A stretch of DNA of 64,000 nucleotides, taken from positions 1,725,538 through 1,789,537 of the forward strand of contig NZ_CM001440.1 of assembly GCF_000244975.1 (NCBI RefSeq), read 5' to 3'. The position numbers and the translations under genes were made by a program. The notes below the pieces were generated by a model. It made no database searches. It had not been told where the DNA came from and saw only the letters and a list, made by a program, of their open reading frames with translations. Source of the DNA: Saccharomonospora cyanea NA-134. Its GTDB lineage: Bacteria; Actinomycetota; Actinomycetes; Mycobacteriales; Pseudonocardiaceae. Numbering within the stretch: the stretch's first letter is position 1; each line of letters starts with the position of its first letter. Below are positions 17,801-26,888 of the stretch, piece by piece.

Positions 17801-18952
17801 ATGCGGATGTCGCTGGACGCCGTCGCCGCCTGGACCAAGCAGGCGCTGCCCGAACTGACCGACGACCTGCGGATGCTCGTGGAGCTGGAGACCCCGAGCG
17901 ACGACAAGGTGTTGCTGGACCGCGGACTCGACGCGTTGTCACGCTGGCTCACCGACCGGCTCGGCCAGCCGGAGGCGCTGCACCGCCACGACGGCGGTCA
18001 GTGGGGTGACGCCCTCGAAGCCACCTACACCGGAACCCGCCCGGGCACGGTGCTGGTGCTGTGCCACTACGACACGGTGTGGCCGGCGGGCACGCTCGCG
18101 CAGTGGCCGTTCCACGTGGAGGACGGCCGGGCGAGCGGACCCGGGGTGTTCGACATGAAGCACGGGATCGTGCAGGCCGTGTGGGCGCTGCGGTGTCTGC
18201 GGGAGCTCGACCTGCCGAGGCCGACGGTGCGTTTCCTGTTCAACGGCGACGAGGAGATCGGCAGCCCGGCCGCCCGCCCGCACATCGAACGCCTCAGCGA
18301 GGACGTCCTCGCCACGCTGGTGCTGGAGGCGTCGGCCGGCGGCGCCCTGAAGACGGTGCGCAAGGGCGTCGGCCTGTTCGACGTCACCGTGGAGGGCGTC
18401 GAGTCACACGCGGGACTCGACCCGGAAGCCGGTGTCAGTGCCATCCACCAGCTCGCCGAGCTGATCCCCCGCATCGTCGCCGCGGCGGCACCGGAGAAGG
18501 GGACGACCATCAACGTCGGCCTGGTCCGAGGCGGAACGGGCCGCAACGTGGTCGCACGGCACGCGACGTGCGGCATCGACATCCGCGTCTCCGACCCGGC
18601 CGAGATGGAACGGCTCGACGCGATGTTCGCCGGGCTGCGGCCGTCCGATCCGCGTGCGCGCGTCACCGTGGACGGCGAGTGGAACCGGCCGCCCATGGTG
18701 GCTCACGAGGCGTCGAACGCGTTGTTCGCGGTGGCGCGGGACGTGGCCGCCGGACTCGGCTGGGCGCTGGACGGGGTCGCCGTGGGCGGCGCGAGCGACG
18801 GCAACTTCGTGTCCGCGCTCGGACGTCCCGTGCTGGACGGGCTCGGCGCCGTCGGCGCGGGCGCACACGCCAGGCACGAACACGCGCTACTCGACCACCT
18901 GCCCGCCAGGACCGCGCTCGTGGCCGGGATCGTGACGGCGCTGGCGAGCTAA
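17801..18952 (+). CDS. M20-family metallopeptidase, glutamate carboxypeptidase-like
   Basis: 383 residues from the ATG at 17801, placed after a GAGGAG box; 19 bases separate it from the transporter. Zinc-site motifs of the M20 family are intact: LVLCHYDTVWPAGT (His, Asp), GPGVFDMKHG (bridging Asp), FNGDEEIGSP (Glu pair), ATLVLEASAGGALKT, and the late AHARHEHAL (His). The middle lid domain includes VTVEGVESHAGLDPEAG. It most resembles the CPG2 (folate-cleaving glutamate carboxypeptidase) branch. With the AbgT gene upstream, it likely releases glutamate from an imported conjugate. Confidence 0.8.
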   Translation: MRMSLDAVAAWTKQALPELTDDLRMLVELETPSDDKVLLDRGLDALSRWLTDRLGQPEALHRHDGGQWGDALEATYTGTRPGTVLVLCHYDTVWPAGTLAQWPFHVEDGRASGPGVFDMKHGIVQAVWALRCLRELDLPRPTVRFLFNGDEEIGSPAARPHIERLSEDVLATLVLEASAGGALKTVRKGVGLFDVTVEGVESHAGLDPEAGVSAIHQLAELIPRIVAAAAPEKGTTINVGLVRGGTGRNVVARHATCGIDIRVSDPAEMERLDAMFAGLRPSDPRARVTVDGEWNRPPMVAHEASNALFAVARDVAAGLGWALDGVAVGGASDGNFVSALGRPVLDGLGAVGAGAHARHEHALLDHLPARTALVAGIVTALAS

Positions 18953-18993
18953 ACCGGTGGCCGCGCGGCCTCGCGACGGTCACACTTCCCCGC

Positions 18994-19620
18994 ATGGGAG
19001 AGCTGACCGACACGGCAACGACGACCGTGCACCGCGAGGTCCGCGCCGGCTACACCGACCGCACGATCACGGTGTACCAGGCGTACTCGGACGCCATCGC
19101 CGACGCCGCGCTCGCGGCCGGAACGTTCGTGCCGCCGTTCCGGCGCGGGCGCATGACCTGGATCAAACCGTCCTTCCTCTGGATGGCCTACCGCTGCGGG
19201 TGGGCGAGCAAGCGGGACCAGGAACGCGTGCTGGCCGTCGAGGTCACCCGCGAAGGCTTCGAATGGGCCCTCGACCACGCGTGTCTGAGCCACTACGAGC
19301 CCGCCACCCATCGCAGCCGTGAGGACTGGGCGGAACGGAAGAAGCGCAGCCCCGTGCGCGTTCAGTGGGATCCCGAACGCGACGTGTACCATCGGCCACT
19401 GCCGCACCGTTCCATCCAGATCGGACTCGGCGGCGAAGCGGTCGAGAAGTACGTGGACGAGTGGATCGTCGGCCTGAGCGACGTCACGGCGACGATGCGC
19501 CGGATCAGAGGGCTCGTCGCGGCCGGCCGCGTGGACGAGGCGGTGGGGTCACTGCCGCCGGAGCGGCCGTATCCACTGGGAGAGGGCACCGCGGCCACCG
19601 TCGGTGCCTCCCGTCGCTAG
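18994..19620 (+). CDS. DUF4291-family protein
   Basis: 208 residues from the ATG at 18994. It matches the conserved DUF4291 pattern: REVRAGYTDRTITVYQAYSD, FRRGRMTWIKPSFLWMAYRCGWASK, VRVQWDPERDVYHRPLPHRSIQIGL, and a C-terminal DVTATMRRIRGLVAAGRVDEA. The function of this family is unknown to me. The last four bases overlap the stop of the convergent flavoprotein gene (shared CTAG). Confidence 0.8.
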   Translation: MGELTDTATTTVHREVRAGYTDRTITVYQAYSDAIADAALAAGTFVPPFRRGRMTWIKPSFLWMAYRCGWASKRDQERVLAVEVTREGFEWALDHACLSHYEPATHRSREDWAERKKRSPVRVQWDPERDVYHRPLPHRSIQIGLGGEAVEKYVDEWIVGLSDVTATMRRIRGLVAAGRVDEAVGSLPPERPYPLGEGTAATVGASRR

Positions 19621-20855
19621 GGCACCCTCGCCGCCACGTCGCCGAGCGGCACCGACGGGTCGGCCAGCCGCGCGGGGTCCACGACGGCCCGATCGCGGAT
19701 CAGCTTCTTGGCGGGTTCGATGCCGTCGTCCCACCGGTTGACGTGCATTCCCGCCACCACCTGGCCGTCGGAGAGCCAGAACGCGTGGAAGGCGTCGTCA
19801 TCGAGCTCGCCCCGGGTGACCACTGTGTACGGTCGATCCGGCTCAAGCAGGCCGATGAACTCCATGCCGATGTCGTACTGGTCGGTGTAGAAGAACGGCA
19901 GCTCGTCGTAGGGGCGCCCGTGGCCGATCAACGAGCGCGCGGCCGCCGGACCGGCGTTCAGGGCGTTCGCCCAGTGCTCCACGCGCACGTGCCTGCCGTA
20001 GAAGGGATGGAACACGGAGGCGACGTCGCCCGCGGCGGCGATGGTGGGGTCGGCCGTGCGCAGGTACTCGTCGACGACGATGCCGTTGTCGACCCGTAGA
20101 CCGCTGCCGCGCGCCAGGGTGGTGTTGGGTTGGGCGCCGATGCCGACCACCACCGTGTCGGCCTCGATCTCCTCACCCGTGTCCGCGGTGACCCCCATGA
20201 CCCTGCCGGAGCCGATCAGGGCGCTCGGACGGCGCCCGGTGAGGATCGTGACGCCGTGCCGCCGGTGCGCCTCGGCGAAGTACCCACCGAGTTCCGGCCC
20301 CAGCGCGGCCCGCAACGGCATGTCGCGTGGTTCCAGCATCGTCACCTCGCAGCCGTGGTGCCGGGCCGCCGCCGCCACTTCGAGCCCGATCCACCCCGCT
20401 CCGACGACGGCCACCGGGCCGCCCTCGCGCAGCGCGTCGCGAAGACTCTCCGAGTCCTGGAGATCACGCAGGTAGTGGACGCCGTCCAGCTCCGAGCCGG
20501 GAAGCGACAGCCGCCGTGGGCTCGCGCCCGTGGTGAGCAGCAGGTGGGTGTAGCCGACGCGTCGCCCGTCGGCCAGCTCCACCTCCCGGGTGTCGCGATG
20601 GATGTCGACCACCGCCGTGCCGAGGAGGAGCTCGACGTCGTTGCCGGTGTACCACGCCTCGTCGTGGACGGCCGTGCTCGCTCGCTCGGCGGTGCCGAGC
20701 AGGTAGTCCTTGGACAACGGGGGACGTTCGTACGGCAGCTCCTCCTCGGCCCCGATCAGCACGATCGCGCCGGAGAAGCCCTCGTCGCGCAGTGTCTCGG
20801 CGGCCTTCGAGCCCGCCAGGCTCGCGCCGACGATCACGACGGTGTCTGTCGCCAT
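19617..20855 (-). CDS. FAD-dependent NAD(P)H:ferredoxin reductase-like protein
   Basis: 412 residues from the ATG at 20855. Two dinucleotide folds are present: FAD at the N-terminus (VVIVGASLAGSKAAETLR, YERPPLSKDYLLG) and NAD near residue 145 (VAVVGAGWIGLEVAAAARHHG), with the late FAD motif AAGDVASVF and a C-terminal reductase domain (GMHVNRWDDGIEPAKKLIRDR). This matches the rubredoxin/putidaredoxin/ferredoxin reductase group that supplies electrons to cytochrome P450s or dioxygenases. No ferredoxin or P450 lies nearby in the window. Confidence 0.85.
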   Translation of the reverse strand: MATDTVVIVGASLAGSKAAETLRDEGFSGAIVLIGAEEELPYERPPLSKDYLLGTAERASTAVHDEAWYTGNDVELLLGTAVVDIHRDTREVELADGRRVGYTHLLLTTGASPRRLSLPGSELDGVHYLRDLQDSESLRDALREGGPVAVVGAGWIGLEVAAAARHHGCEVTMLEPRDMPLRAALGPELGGYFAEAHRRHGVTILTGRRPSALIGSGRVMGVTADTGEEIEADTVVVGIGAQPNTTLARGSGLRVDNGIVVDEYLRTADPTIAAAGDVASVFHPFYGRHVRVEHWANALNAGPAAARSLIGHGRPYDELPFFYTDQYDIGMEFIGLLEPDRPYTVVTRGELDDDAFHAFWLSDGQVVAGMHVNRWDDGIEPAKKLIRDRAVVDPARLADPSVPLGDVAARVP

Positions 20856-21058
20856 GCCTCTCGCCGCCTTCGTGGTGGTGCGGACACGCAGGTCGCGGGG
20901 GAGTACCCATCGCACGCACGCGCTACCCATCGTGCCGGTGACATCCGTGTCGCGGCTCGGTAACGCTTCGTCGCGATGATCCTCGTAGTGATCACCGATG
21001 CCGGTGTCGACGCGTAGATTGCCGCCTCGTTGTGTCTAGCTCGAGCGGAAAGGTCGTT

Positions 21059-22795
21059 GTGTCCATCTCACGAAGAACCGGGCGGGCCGCCCGGGTACTG
21101 GCGGGCCTCGCCGCCGTCCTCGTCGCCGGAGCCGCAGCGGTGCCTGTGGCCGTCGCCGAGGAGGGCGAGACCCCGCGGCAGCCGACAACCTCGCCTACCG
21201 CGCCTGCCGAGTCGACCGAGCCCGTTGTCAACGGCGCGGACCTGGCGGTGGAGGTGTCGGTGCCCGAGGGCCCGTACCTCATCGGCGAGGAGATGCCGGT
21301 GACGGTCACCGTCGGCAACATCGGTGACGCCGACGCCCACGAGGTCGTCGTCAGCCTCTACGGCGAGGGCGAGTTCTCCGTCAGCGTGCCCGACGAGCAG
21401 TGGAACGGGTTCACCTGGCCCGACGGTGGGACGCTGCCCGCGGGGGAGTCCGTCACGTTCGAGGTCGCGGTCACGCCCCATCGCTGGGAAAGCGGTGACG
21501 CCGCGATCAGGGTGTCCACGCAGAGCCCGGACGAGGTGCGCTGGAGCAACAACGAGATCGGCGACATCGCGGTCCCGGTCGTTCCGCCGACGCAGACCCA
21601 CCCCGTGGCCGGCACGGTCTACGGCGACGGTAACGGCAACGGTGCGCTCGACGGCGGTGAGGGGCTCGCCGGTGTCACGGTGTTTCTCCGCCTGTCCACC
21701 GGGGGTGGGGAGGTGAAGACCAGGACGAGCTCCGACGGGCGTTTCGTCTTCGACGACGTCTCGGCAGGGCTGTACGAGCTCCAGGTCAGCGGCACCGACT
21801 GGATCGGGCCGTACACCGTTCCCGTGCGGGTCGACGGCTCTGGCGACCACACCGACCTTCTGGTGCGCCGAACCCGCCCTGTCTCCGACGTTCTCGTTCC
21901 CACCGTCGAGTTCGCCGAGGACACCTACCGTCCCGGAGACACCGCACACGTGACGGTCACGTTGACGAACAACGGCGACGTGCCGTTGCACGGTGTCACG
22001 GCGTTCTGCTCCGGTGCGGGCAACAGCGACGAGCTCGACGGAGTCGCGGACGCCGAGCACTGGGGTGATCTGGTGTGGGGCTCGAAGGGCGTCACCGTCC
22101 CCGCACACAGCACCGAGACCTATCAGGTCACGGGCCTCGTGCCCGACGGCGCGGCCAACTACGGGTTCGTCACGATCGGCTGCGAGTTCGGACCAGGGGA
22201 GGACATCACAGGGCATCCTTCGGCTCTGGACCGGGCGAAGGTGCCGGGCCGGTCCGCCGATGCGGCGGTCATCCTCTACCACGACCGTGACGGCGACAGC
22301 ATCGTCGACGACGACGAGCACGTGCCCGGGGTGACGGTCGGGTTGCGGGACCGCGACGCGGACACCCCGGTGGTGACGGCGGTGACCGACGAACAGGGCC
22401 GCGCGGCGTTCGACGACCACCAAGCCGGCCTGTACCACATCGAGGTCTACGGGCCGTGGCGACGCGTGGACGGGACTGCCTCCTTCGCCCTGGTGCACGC
22501 CGAGTACAGCGACTACTACAACACGGTCACCGTCGAGGTCGTGCCGGGACCTGATCGGCCGTTGCCAGGTGAGGACGGTGACGGGGACGGTGACGGTGAC
22601 GGCACGACTGCGCCGAACGGGCGGAAAACGGCGGACACGCAGGGCCCGGACAAGCGGGCGGACGACGTCGACGAGCTGGCCTCCACCGGGGTCGACGCGC
22701 TGACGCTCGGTGGTGTCGGTGTGGCCGTGTTGCTCGCCGGTGCCGTGACGGTCGTGATCGCCCGTCGCCGCCGGGTGGGCGGCTCGGCCGAGTGA
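21059..22795 (+). CDS. Sortase-anchored surface protein with SdrD/CARDB-like repeats
   Basis: 578 residues from the GTG at 21059, chosen because GGAAAGG lies just upstream. A signal peptide (SRRTGRAARVLAGLAAVLVAGAAAVPVAVA) is followed by a CARDB-like beta domain (~60-165) and a B-type domain with calcium-loop-like DGNGNGALDGGEGLAGVTVF. A second CARDB-like unit and a second B-type unit (DRDGDSIVDDDEHVPGVTV) come next, then a low-complexity linker with a GDGDGDGD tract. The end is a sorting signal: LASTG, a hydrophobic helix and RRRR. LAxTG is the motif used by actinobacterial class E sortases. A role in the cell wall surface is inferred. Confidence 0.8.
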   Translation: MSISRRTGRAARVLAGLAAVLVAGAAAVPVAVAEEGETPRQPTTSPTAPAESTEPVVNGADLAVEVSVPEGPYLIGEEMPVTVTVGNIGDADAHEVVVSLYGEGEFSVSVPDEQWNGFTWPDGGTLPAGESVTFEVAVTPHRWESGDAAIRVSTQSPDEVRWSNNEIGDIAVPVVPPTQTHPVAGTVYGDGNGNGALDGGEGLAGVTVFLRLSTGGGEVKTRTSSDGRFVFDDVSAGLYELQVSGTDWIGPYTVPVRVDGSGDHTDLLVRRTRPVSDVLVPTVEFAEDTYRPGDTAHVTVTLTNNGDVPLHGVTAFCSGAGNSDELDGVADAEHWGDLVWGSKGVTVPAHSTETYQVTGLVPDGAANYGFVTIGCEFGPGEDITGHPSALDRAKVPGRSADAAVILYHDRDGDSIVDDDEHVPGVTVGLRDRDADTPVVTAVTDEQGRAAFDDHQAGLYHIEVYGPWRRVDGTASFALVHAEYSDYYNTVTVEVVPGPDRPLPGEDGDGDGDGDGTTAPNGRKTADTQGPDKRADDVDELASTGVDALTLGGVGVAVLLAGAVTVVIARRRRVGGSAE

Positions 22796-22819
22796 TGACC
22801 GGGCGGGCGCGTCGGCGAG

Positions 22820-23605
22820 TCACCCGGCGCGTCCGCCGACGCGTGCCGTGAGTTCGGCGGCCGAGGCCCGTACCTCGGCCGCCGGCTCCGGCCACTCCTG
22901 CCCGCACTCCCGCCCGGCGTCGCACTCGTGGCGGAACGTCACGCTGATGGCGGCGACCGGTCTGCCGTCCGGGTTGAGCACCGGGGCGGCCACCGACGCG
23001 AACCCCTCGGTGACGTAGCCGTCCTCGACGGCCCAGCCCCTGCGGCGTTCCGCGGCCAGCAGTCGCCGAAGTTTCGGCAGATCGGTCGGCCCTCGCCCGG
23101 TGCGCCGCACGAAACTTTCGGCACGGGGGAACAGCGCCCGCACCTGGGCCTCGGGCAGGTGCGCCAGGATCGCCCGCCCGGACGCGGGCAGGTGCGCGGG
23201 CAGCCGCACCCCGATCTCCGTCACCAGCCCCAGCGGCCACCGGGGCTGCTCCCGCAGCAGGTACAGCGTCTCGGCGCCGTGCAGGACGCCGAGGTGGGCG
23301 GTGAGCTCGATGCGGGAGGTGAGCCTGCGCAGCAGCGGCCGGGCCAGCTCCTCCAGCGGGTTGTGCCGCAGGTAGGCCGAGCCGACCTCGAACGCCGCCA
23401 CCCCGAGGCCGTAGCGCCGCTGCCCGGGCAGGTGGGTCACGAAGCCGGCGGCCACCAGCTCGGACAGCAGGTGGTACGTCGTCGAGCGCGGCAGGCCCAG
23501 CTCCCGCGCCACCGTCGCGGCGGTCACCGGCTCCGCCCGGGCCGCCAGCAGGCGCAGCACCGCGAGGCCACGCCGCAACGCGGGCACGTCACTGCTGCTC
23601 CCCAT
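22820..23605 (-). CDS. IclR-family regulator of histidine utilisation
   Basis: 261 residues with a winged helix at the N-terminus (LAVLRLLAARAEPVTAATVARELGLPRSTTYHLLSELVAAGFVTHL) and an IclR effector domain (SGRAILAHLP, GWAVEDGYVTEGFASVAAPVLNPDGRPVAAISVTFR). It is divergent from hutH, with a perfect palindrome between them, so control of the hut operon is likely. The inducer, perhaps urocanate or histidine, is an inference. Confidence 0.85.
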   Translation of the reverse strand: MGSSSDVPALRRGLAVLRLLAARAEPVTAATVARELGLPRSTTYHLLSELVAAGFVTHLPGQRRYGLGVAAFEVGSAYLRHNPLEELARPLLRRLTSRIELTAHLGVLHGAETLYLLREQPRWPLGLVTEIGVRLPAHLPASGRAILAHLPEAQVRALFPRAESFVRRTGRGPTDLPKLRRLLAAERRRGWAVEDGYVTEGFASVAAPVLNPDGRPVAAISVTFRHECDAGRECGQEWPEPAAEVRASAAELTARVGGRAG

Positions 23606-23618
23606 CCCACACCTCCGA

Positions 23619-23634
23619 GTCTGGTATGCCAGAC
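23619..23634. promoter_or_regulatory. Palindromic operator in the hut divergent promoter
   Basis: GTCTGGTATGCCAGAC has perfect 6-base arms around a 4-base centre. It lies 13 bases upstream of the regulator start and 55 bases upstream of hutH, the right size for an IclR dimer site. Confidence 0.6.
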
Positions 23635-23688
23635 AGTCTCACTCCTCTCGGTCTCGCTCGCGAGCCCGGCGCGGGGTGTGATGGGGAC

Positions 23689-25224
23689 ATGCGAGCTGTT
23701 CCCATCGGACTCACGCCGCTGTCGCGTGAGCAGGTCGTCGCCGTGGCCCGCGACGGCGCGCCCGTGGAGGTGACCCCGGAGGCGCTGAAAGCCGTCACCA
23801 CGGCGAGGGCCCACATCGACGCACTGGCGGCCTCCGAGCGTGGCGTCTACGGCGTGTCCACCGGCTTCGGCGCACTGGCCGTGAAGTACATCCCCGGACA
23901 GCGCCGCGCGCAGTTGCAGCGTTCGCTCGTCCGCTCCCACGCCGCCGGGGCCGGTCCGGAGGTGGAGCGGGAAGTGGTGCGGGCGCTGACGTTGCTGCGC
24001 CTGCGCACGCTCGCGACGGGCCACACCGGTGTGCGGCCGTCGACGGTGCGGGCCATGGCCGACCTGCTCAACGCCGGGCTCGCGCCCGTGGTGCACGAGT
24101 ACGGTTCGCTCGGCTGTTCCGGCGACCTCGCGCCGCTGTCGTCGATCGCGCTGGCGCTCACCGGTGAGGGCGAGGTGCGCGACGCCGAGGGACTCGTGCG
24201 CCCCGCCGCCGACGCGCTGGCCGACGCGGGTCTGGAGCCCGTCGAGCTGGGAGAGAAGGAAGGGCTCGCGCTGATCAACGGCACCGACGGCATGCTCGGA
24301 ATGCTCGTGCTGGCGTTGGCAGATCTGCGCCGTCTGCTCGACACCGCCGACCTCACCGCGGCGATGAGCGTGGAGAGCCTGCTGGGCACCGACCGGGCGT
24401 TCGACGCCGACCTCCAACACCTCCGGCCGCATCCCGGCCAGGCGCTCTCGGCGGAACGGATGAGGCGGTTCCTCGCGTCCTCGGAGATCGTCGCGAGCCA
24501 CCGCGGTCCCGACTGCACGCGGGTGCAGGACGCCTACTCGCTGCGCTGCGCGCCCCAGGTGCACGGCGCGGCGCGCGACACCGTGGCCCATGCCGAGACC
24601 GTCGCCGACAGGGAGCTCGCCGCCGTGGTGGACAACCCCGTGGTGCTGCCCGACGGGCGGGTGGAATCGAACGGCAACTTCCACGGCGCGCCACTGGCCT
24701 ACGTGCTGGACTTCCTCGCCATCGCCGTGGCCGACGTGGCGAGCATGGCGGAACGCCGCACCGACCGCCTGCTGGACGTCGCGCGCTCGCAGGGGCTCCC
24801 GCCGTTCCTCGCCGACGACCCGGGCGTCGACTCCGGGCACATGATCGCCCACTACACGCAGGCCTCCGTGGTCGCCGAGCTGAAACGGCTGGCCGTTCCC
24901 GCGTCCGTGGACTCGATCCCCACCAGCGCCATGCAGGAGGACCACGTGTCGATGGGCTGGGCGGCGGCACGCAAGCTCCGCCGGGCAGTCGACGGGCTGA
25001 CCACCGTGCTCGCCGTCGAACTGCTCACCGCCGCCCGCGCGCTCGACCTGCGCGCGCCGCTCGTCCCGGCACCGGCCACGGCGGCGGCACTCGCCGTGCT
25101 GCGCGAGCGCGTGCCCGGCCCGGGAGAAGACCGTCACCTCGCTCCCGAGATCGCCGCGGCAGGCGAGGTGGTTCGTTCCGGCACCGCGCTGCGCGCTGCC
25201 GAATCCTGTGGGGAGGAATCATGA
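23689..25224 (+). CDS. hutH: Histidine ammonia-lyase
   Basis: 511 residues from the ATG at 23689, close to the usual ~510. It converts histidine to urocanate and ammonia. The MIO prosthetic-group tripeptide is read as Cys-Ser-Gly in [16 protein letters not shown] rather than Ala-Ser-Gly. I recall Cys at this place in streptomycete enzymes, so it is probably functional. Other family marks are [42 protein letters not shown] and [12 protein letters not shown]. Its stop overlaps the hutU start (ATGA). It is first in the operon and under the palindromic operator. Confidence 0.93.
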   Translation: MRAVPIGLTPLSREQVVAVARDGAPVEVTPEALKAVTTARAHIDALAASERGVYGVSTGFGALAVKYIPGQRRAQLQRSLVRSHAAGAGPEVEREVVRALTLLRLRTLATGHTGVRPSTVRAMADLLNAGLAPVVHEYGSLGCSGDLAPLSSIALALTGEGEVRDAEGLVRPAADALADAGLEPVELGEKEGLALINGTDGMLGMLVLALADLRRLLDTADLTAAMSVESLLGTDRAFDADLQHLRPHPGQALSAERMRRFLASSEIVASHRGPDCTRVQDAYSLRCAPQVHGAARDTVAHAETVADRELAAVVDNPVVLPDGRVESNGNFHGAPLAYVLDFLAIAVADVASMAERRTDRLLDVARSQGLPPFLADDPGVDSGHMIAHYTQASVVAELKRLAVPASVDSIPTSAMQEDHVSMGWAAARKLRRAVDGLTTVLAVELLTAARALDLRAPLVPAPATAAALAVLRERVPGPGEDRHLAPEIAAAGEVVRSGTALRAAESCGEES

Positions 25225-26888
25225 ACGCATCCGTTCGAGCGGCTCGCGGCACCGCGCTCACCGCGCGGTCGTGGGCGACCGAGGCTCCGCTGCGCATGCT
25301 GCACAACAACCTCGACCCGGAGGTGGCCGAACGGCCCGAGGACCTCGTCGTCTACGGCGGCACGGGCAAGGCCGCGAGGGACTGGCCCAGCTTCCACGCC
25401 ATCACCGCCGAACTGGCCGACCTGCGGGACGACGAGACCCTGCTCGTGCAGTCGGGGCGGCCCGTGGGCGTACTGCGCACCCACGAGTGGGCGCCGCGCG
25501 TGCTCATCGCCAACTCCAACCTGGTGCCCGACTGGGCGAGCTGGCCGGAGTTCCGCCGCCTCGACGCCCTCGGCCTGACGATGTACGGGCAGATGACGGC
25601 CGGGTCGTGGATCTACATCGGCACGCAGGGCATCCTCCAGGGGACGTACGAGACGTTCGCCGCCGTGGCCGCCAAACGGTTCGGCGGCTCGTTGCGCGGC
25701 ACGCTGACCGTGACCGCGGGCCTCGGCGGGATGGGTGGGGCCCAGCCGCTGGCCGTGACGATGAACGAGGGGGTCGCGCTCGTGGTGGAGTGCGACGCCG
25801 AACGAGCCCACCGCCGGGTCCGCACCCGCTACCTCGACGAGGTGGCGTCCGATCTCGACAGTGCGGTCCGCAGCGTGGAACAGGCGAAGCGGGAGGGCAG
25901 GCCCCTGTCGGTGGCCGTCATCGGCAACGCCGCCGAGGTGCTGCCCGAGCTGCTGCGCCGCGGTGTCGAGGCCGACGTCGTCACCGACCAGACCTCGGCC
26001 CACGACCCGCTGTCCTACCTGCCGAAGGGCGTGGCCGTGGAGGACTGGGGCGACTACGCCGAAACCAAGCCCGACGAGTTCACCGACCGTGCCCGCGAGT
26101 CGATGGCCGAACACGTGGACGCGATGGTGGGGTTCCTCGACGCCGGGGCCGAGGTCTTCGACTACGGCAACTCCCTGCGGGGCGAGGCGAGACTCGGAGG
26201 CTGCGAGCGCGCCTTCGACTACCCCGGTTTCGTCCCCGCCTACATCCGGCCGCTGTTCTGCGAGGGCAAGGGCCCGTTCCGCTGGGCGGCACTGTCGGGT
26301 GAGGCGTCCGACATCGCCGCCACCGACCGCGCCGTGCTGGACCTCTTCGGCGACGACGAGCGGCTGGCTCGCTGGATCCGCCTGGCCGGCGAGCGGGTCG
26401 CGTTCCAGGGGCTGCCCGCGCGGATCTGCTGGCTCGGTTACGGCGAGCGGCACCTCGCGGGGGAACGGTTCAACGAGATGGTGGCTCGCGGTGAGCTGGC
26501 CGCGCCGGTGGTGATCGGACGCGACCACCTCGACTGCGGCTCGGTCGCCTCCCCGTACCGCGAGACGGAGGGCATGGCCGACGGCTCGGACGCCATCGCC
26601 GACTGGCCGCTGCTCAACGCGCTCGTCAACACCGCGTCGGGCGCGACGTGGGTGTCGATCCACCACGGTGGTGGTGTCGGTATGGGCCGCTCGGTCCACG
26701 CCGGTCAGGTCACCGTGGCCGACGGCACGGACCTGGCGGCCCGCAAGATCGAGCGGGTGCTCACCAACGACCCCGCCATGGGCGTGCTGCGCCACACCGA
26801 CGCCGGATACGAGCGGGCGGCACGGGTGGCGGGCGAGCGCGGGCTCCGCGTCCCCATGCGCGGCGCCGACACCGGGGCCACGGCATGA
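25221..26888 (+). CDS. hutU: Urocanate hydratase
   Basis: 555 residues, the normal urocanase length. It hydrates urocanate to imidazolonepropionate using tightly bound NAD. Visible blocks include [29 protein letters not shown], the nucleotide loop [44 protein letters not shown], and [20 protein letters not shown]. Start and stop both overlap neighbours by four bases, indicating tight translational coupling. Confidence 0.95.
   Translation: MNASVRAARGTALTARSWATEAPLRMLHNNLDPEVAERPEDLVVYGGTGKAARDWPSFHAITAELADLRDDETLLVQSGRPVGVLRTHEWAPRVLIANSNLVPDWASWPEFRRLDALGLTMYGQMTAGSWIYIGTQGILQGTYETFAAVAAKRFGGSLRGTLTVTAGLGGMGGAQPLAVTMNEGVALVVECDAERAHRRVRTRYLDEVASDLDSAVRSVEQAKREGRPLSVAVIGNAAEVLPELLRRGVEADVVTDQTSAHDPLSYLPKGVAVEDWGDYAETKPDEFTDRARESMAEHVDAMVGFLDAGAEVFDYGNSLRGEARLGGCERAFDYPGFVPAYIRPLFCEGKGPFRWAALSGEASDIAATDRAVLDLFGDDERLARWIRLAGERVAFQGLPARICWLGYGERHLAGERFNEMVARGELAAPVVIGRDHLDCGSVASPYRETEGMADGSDAIADWPLLNALVNTASGATWVSIHHGGGVGMGRSVHAGQVTVADGTDLAARKIERVLTNDPAMGVLRHTDAGYERAARVAGERGLRVPMRGADTGATA

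Noticed and set aside
16150-17952. A 600-codon minus-strand open frame opposite the AbgT gene
   Set aside because: Low-complexity His/Glu/Arg/Gln-rich translation without family features; the plus strand has an intact transporter with a promoter.
18061-18993. Long in-frame extension upstream of the DUF4291 protein
   Set aside because: It overlaps the M20 peptidase gene in another frame, is Arg/Gly-rich, and the DUF4291 homology begins only at the ATG at 18994.
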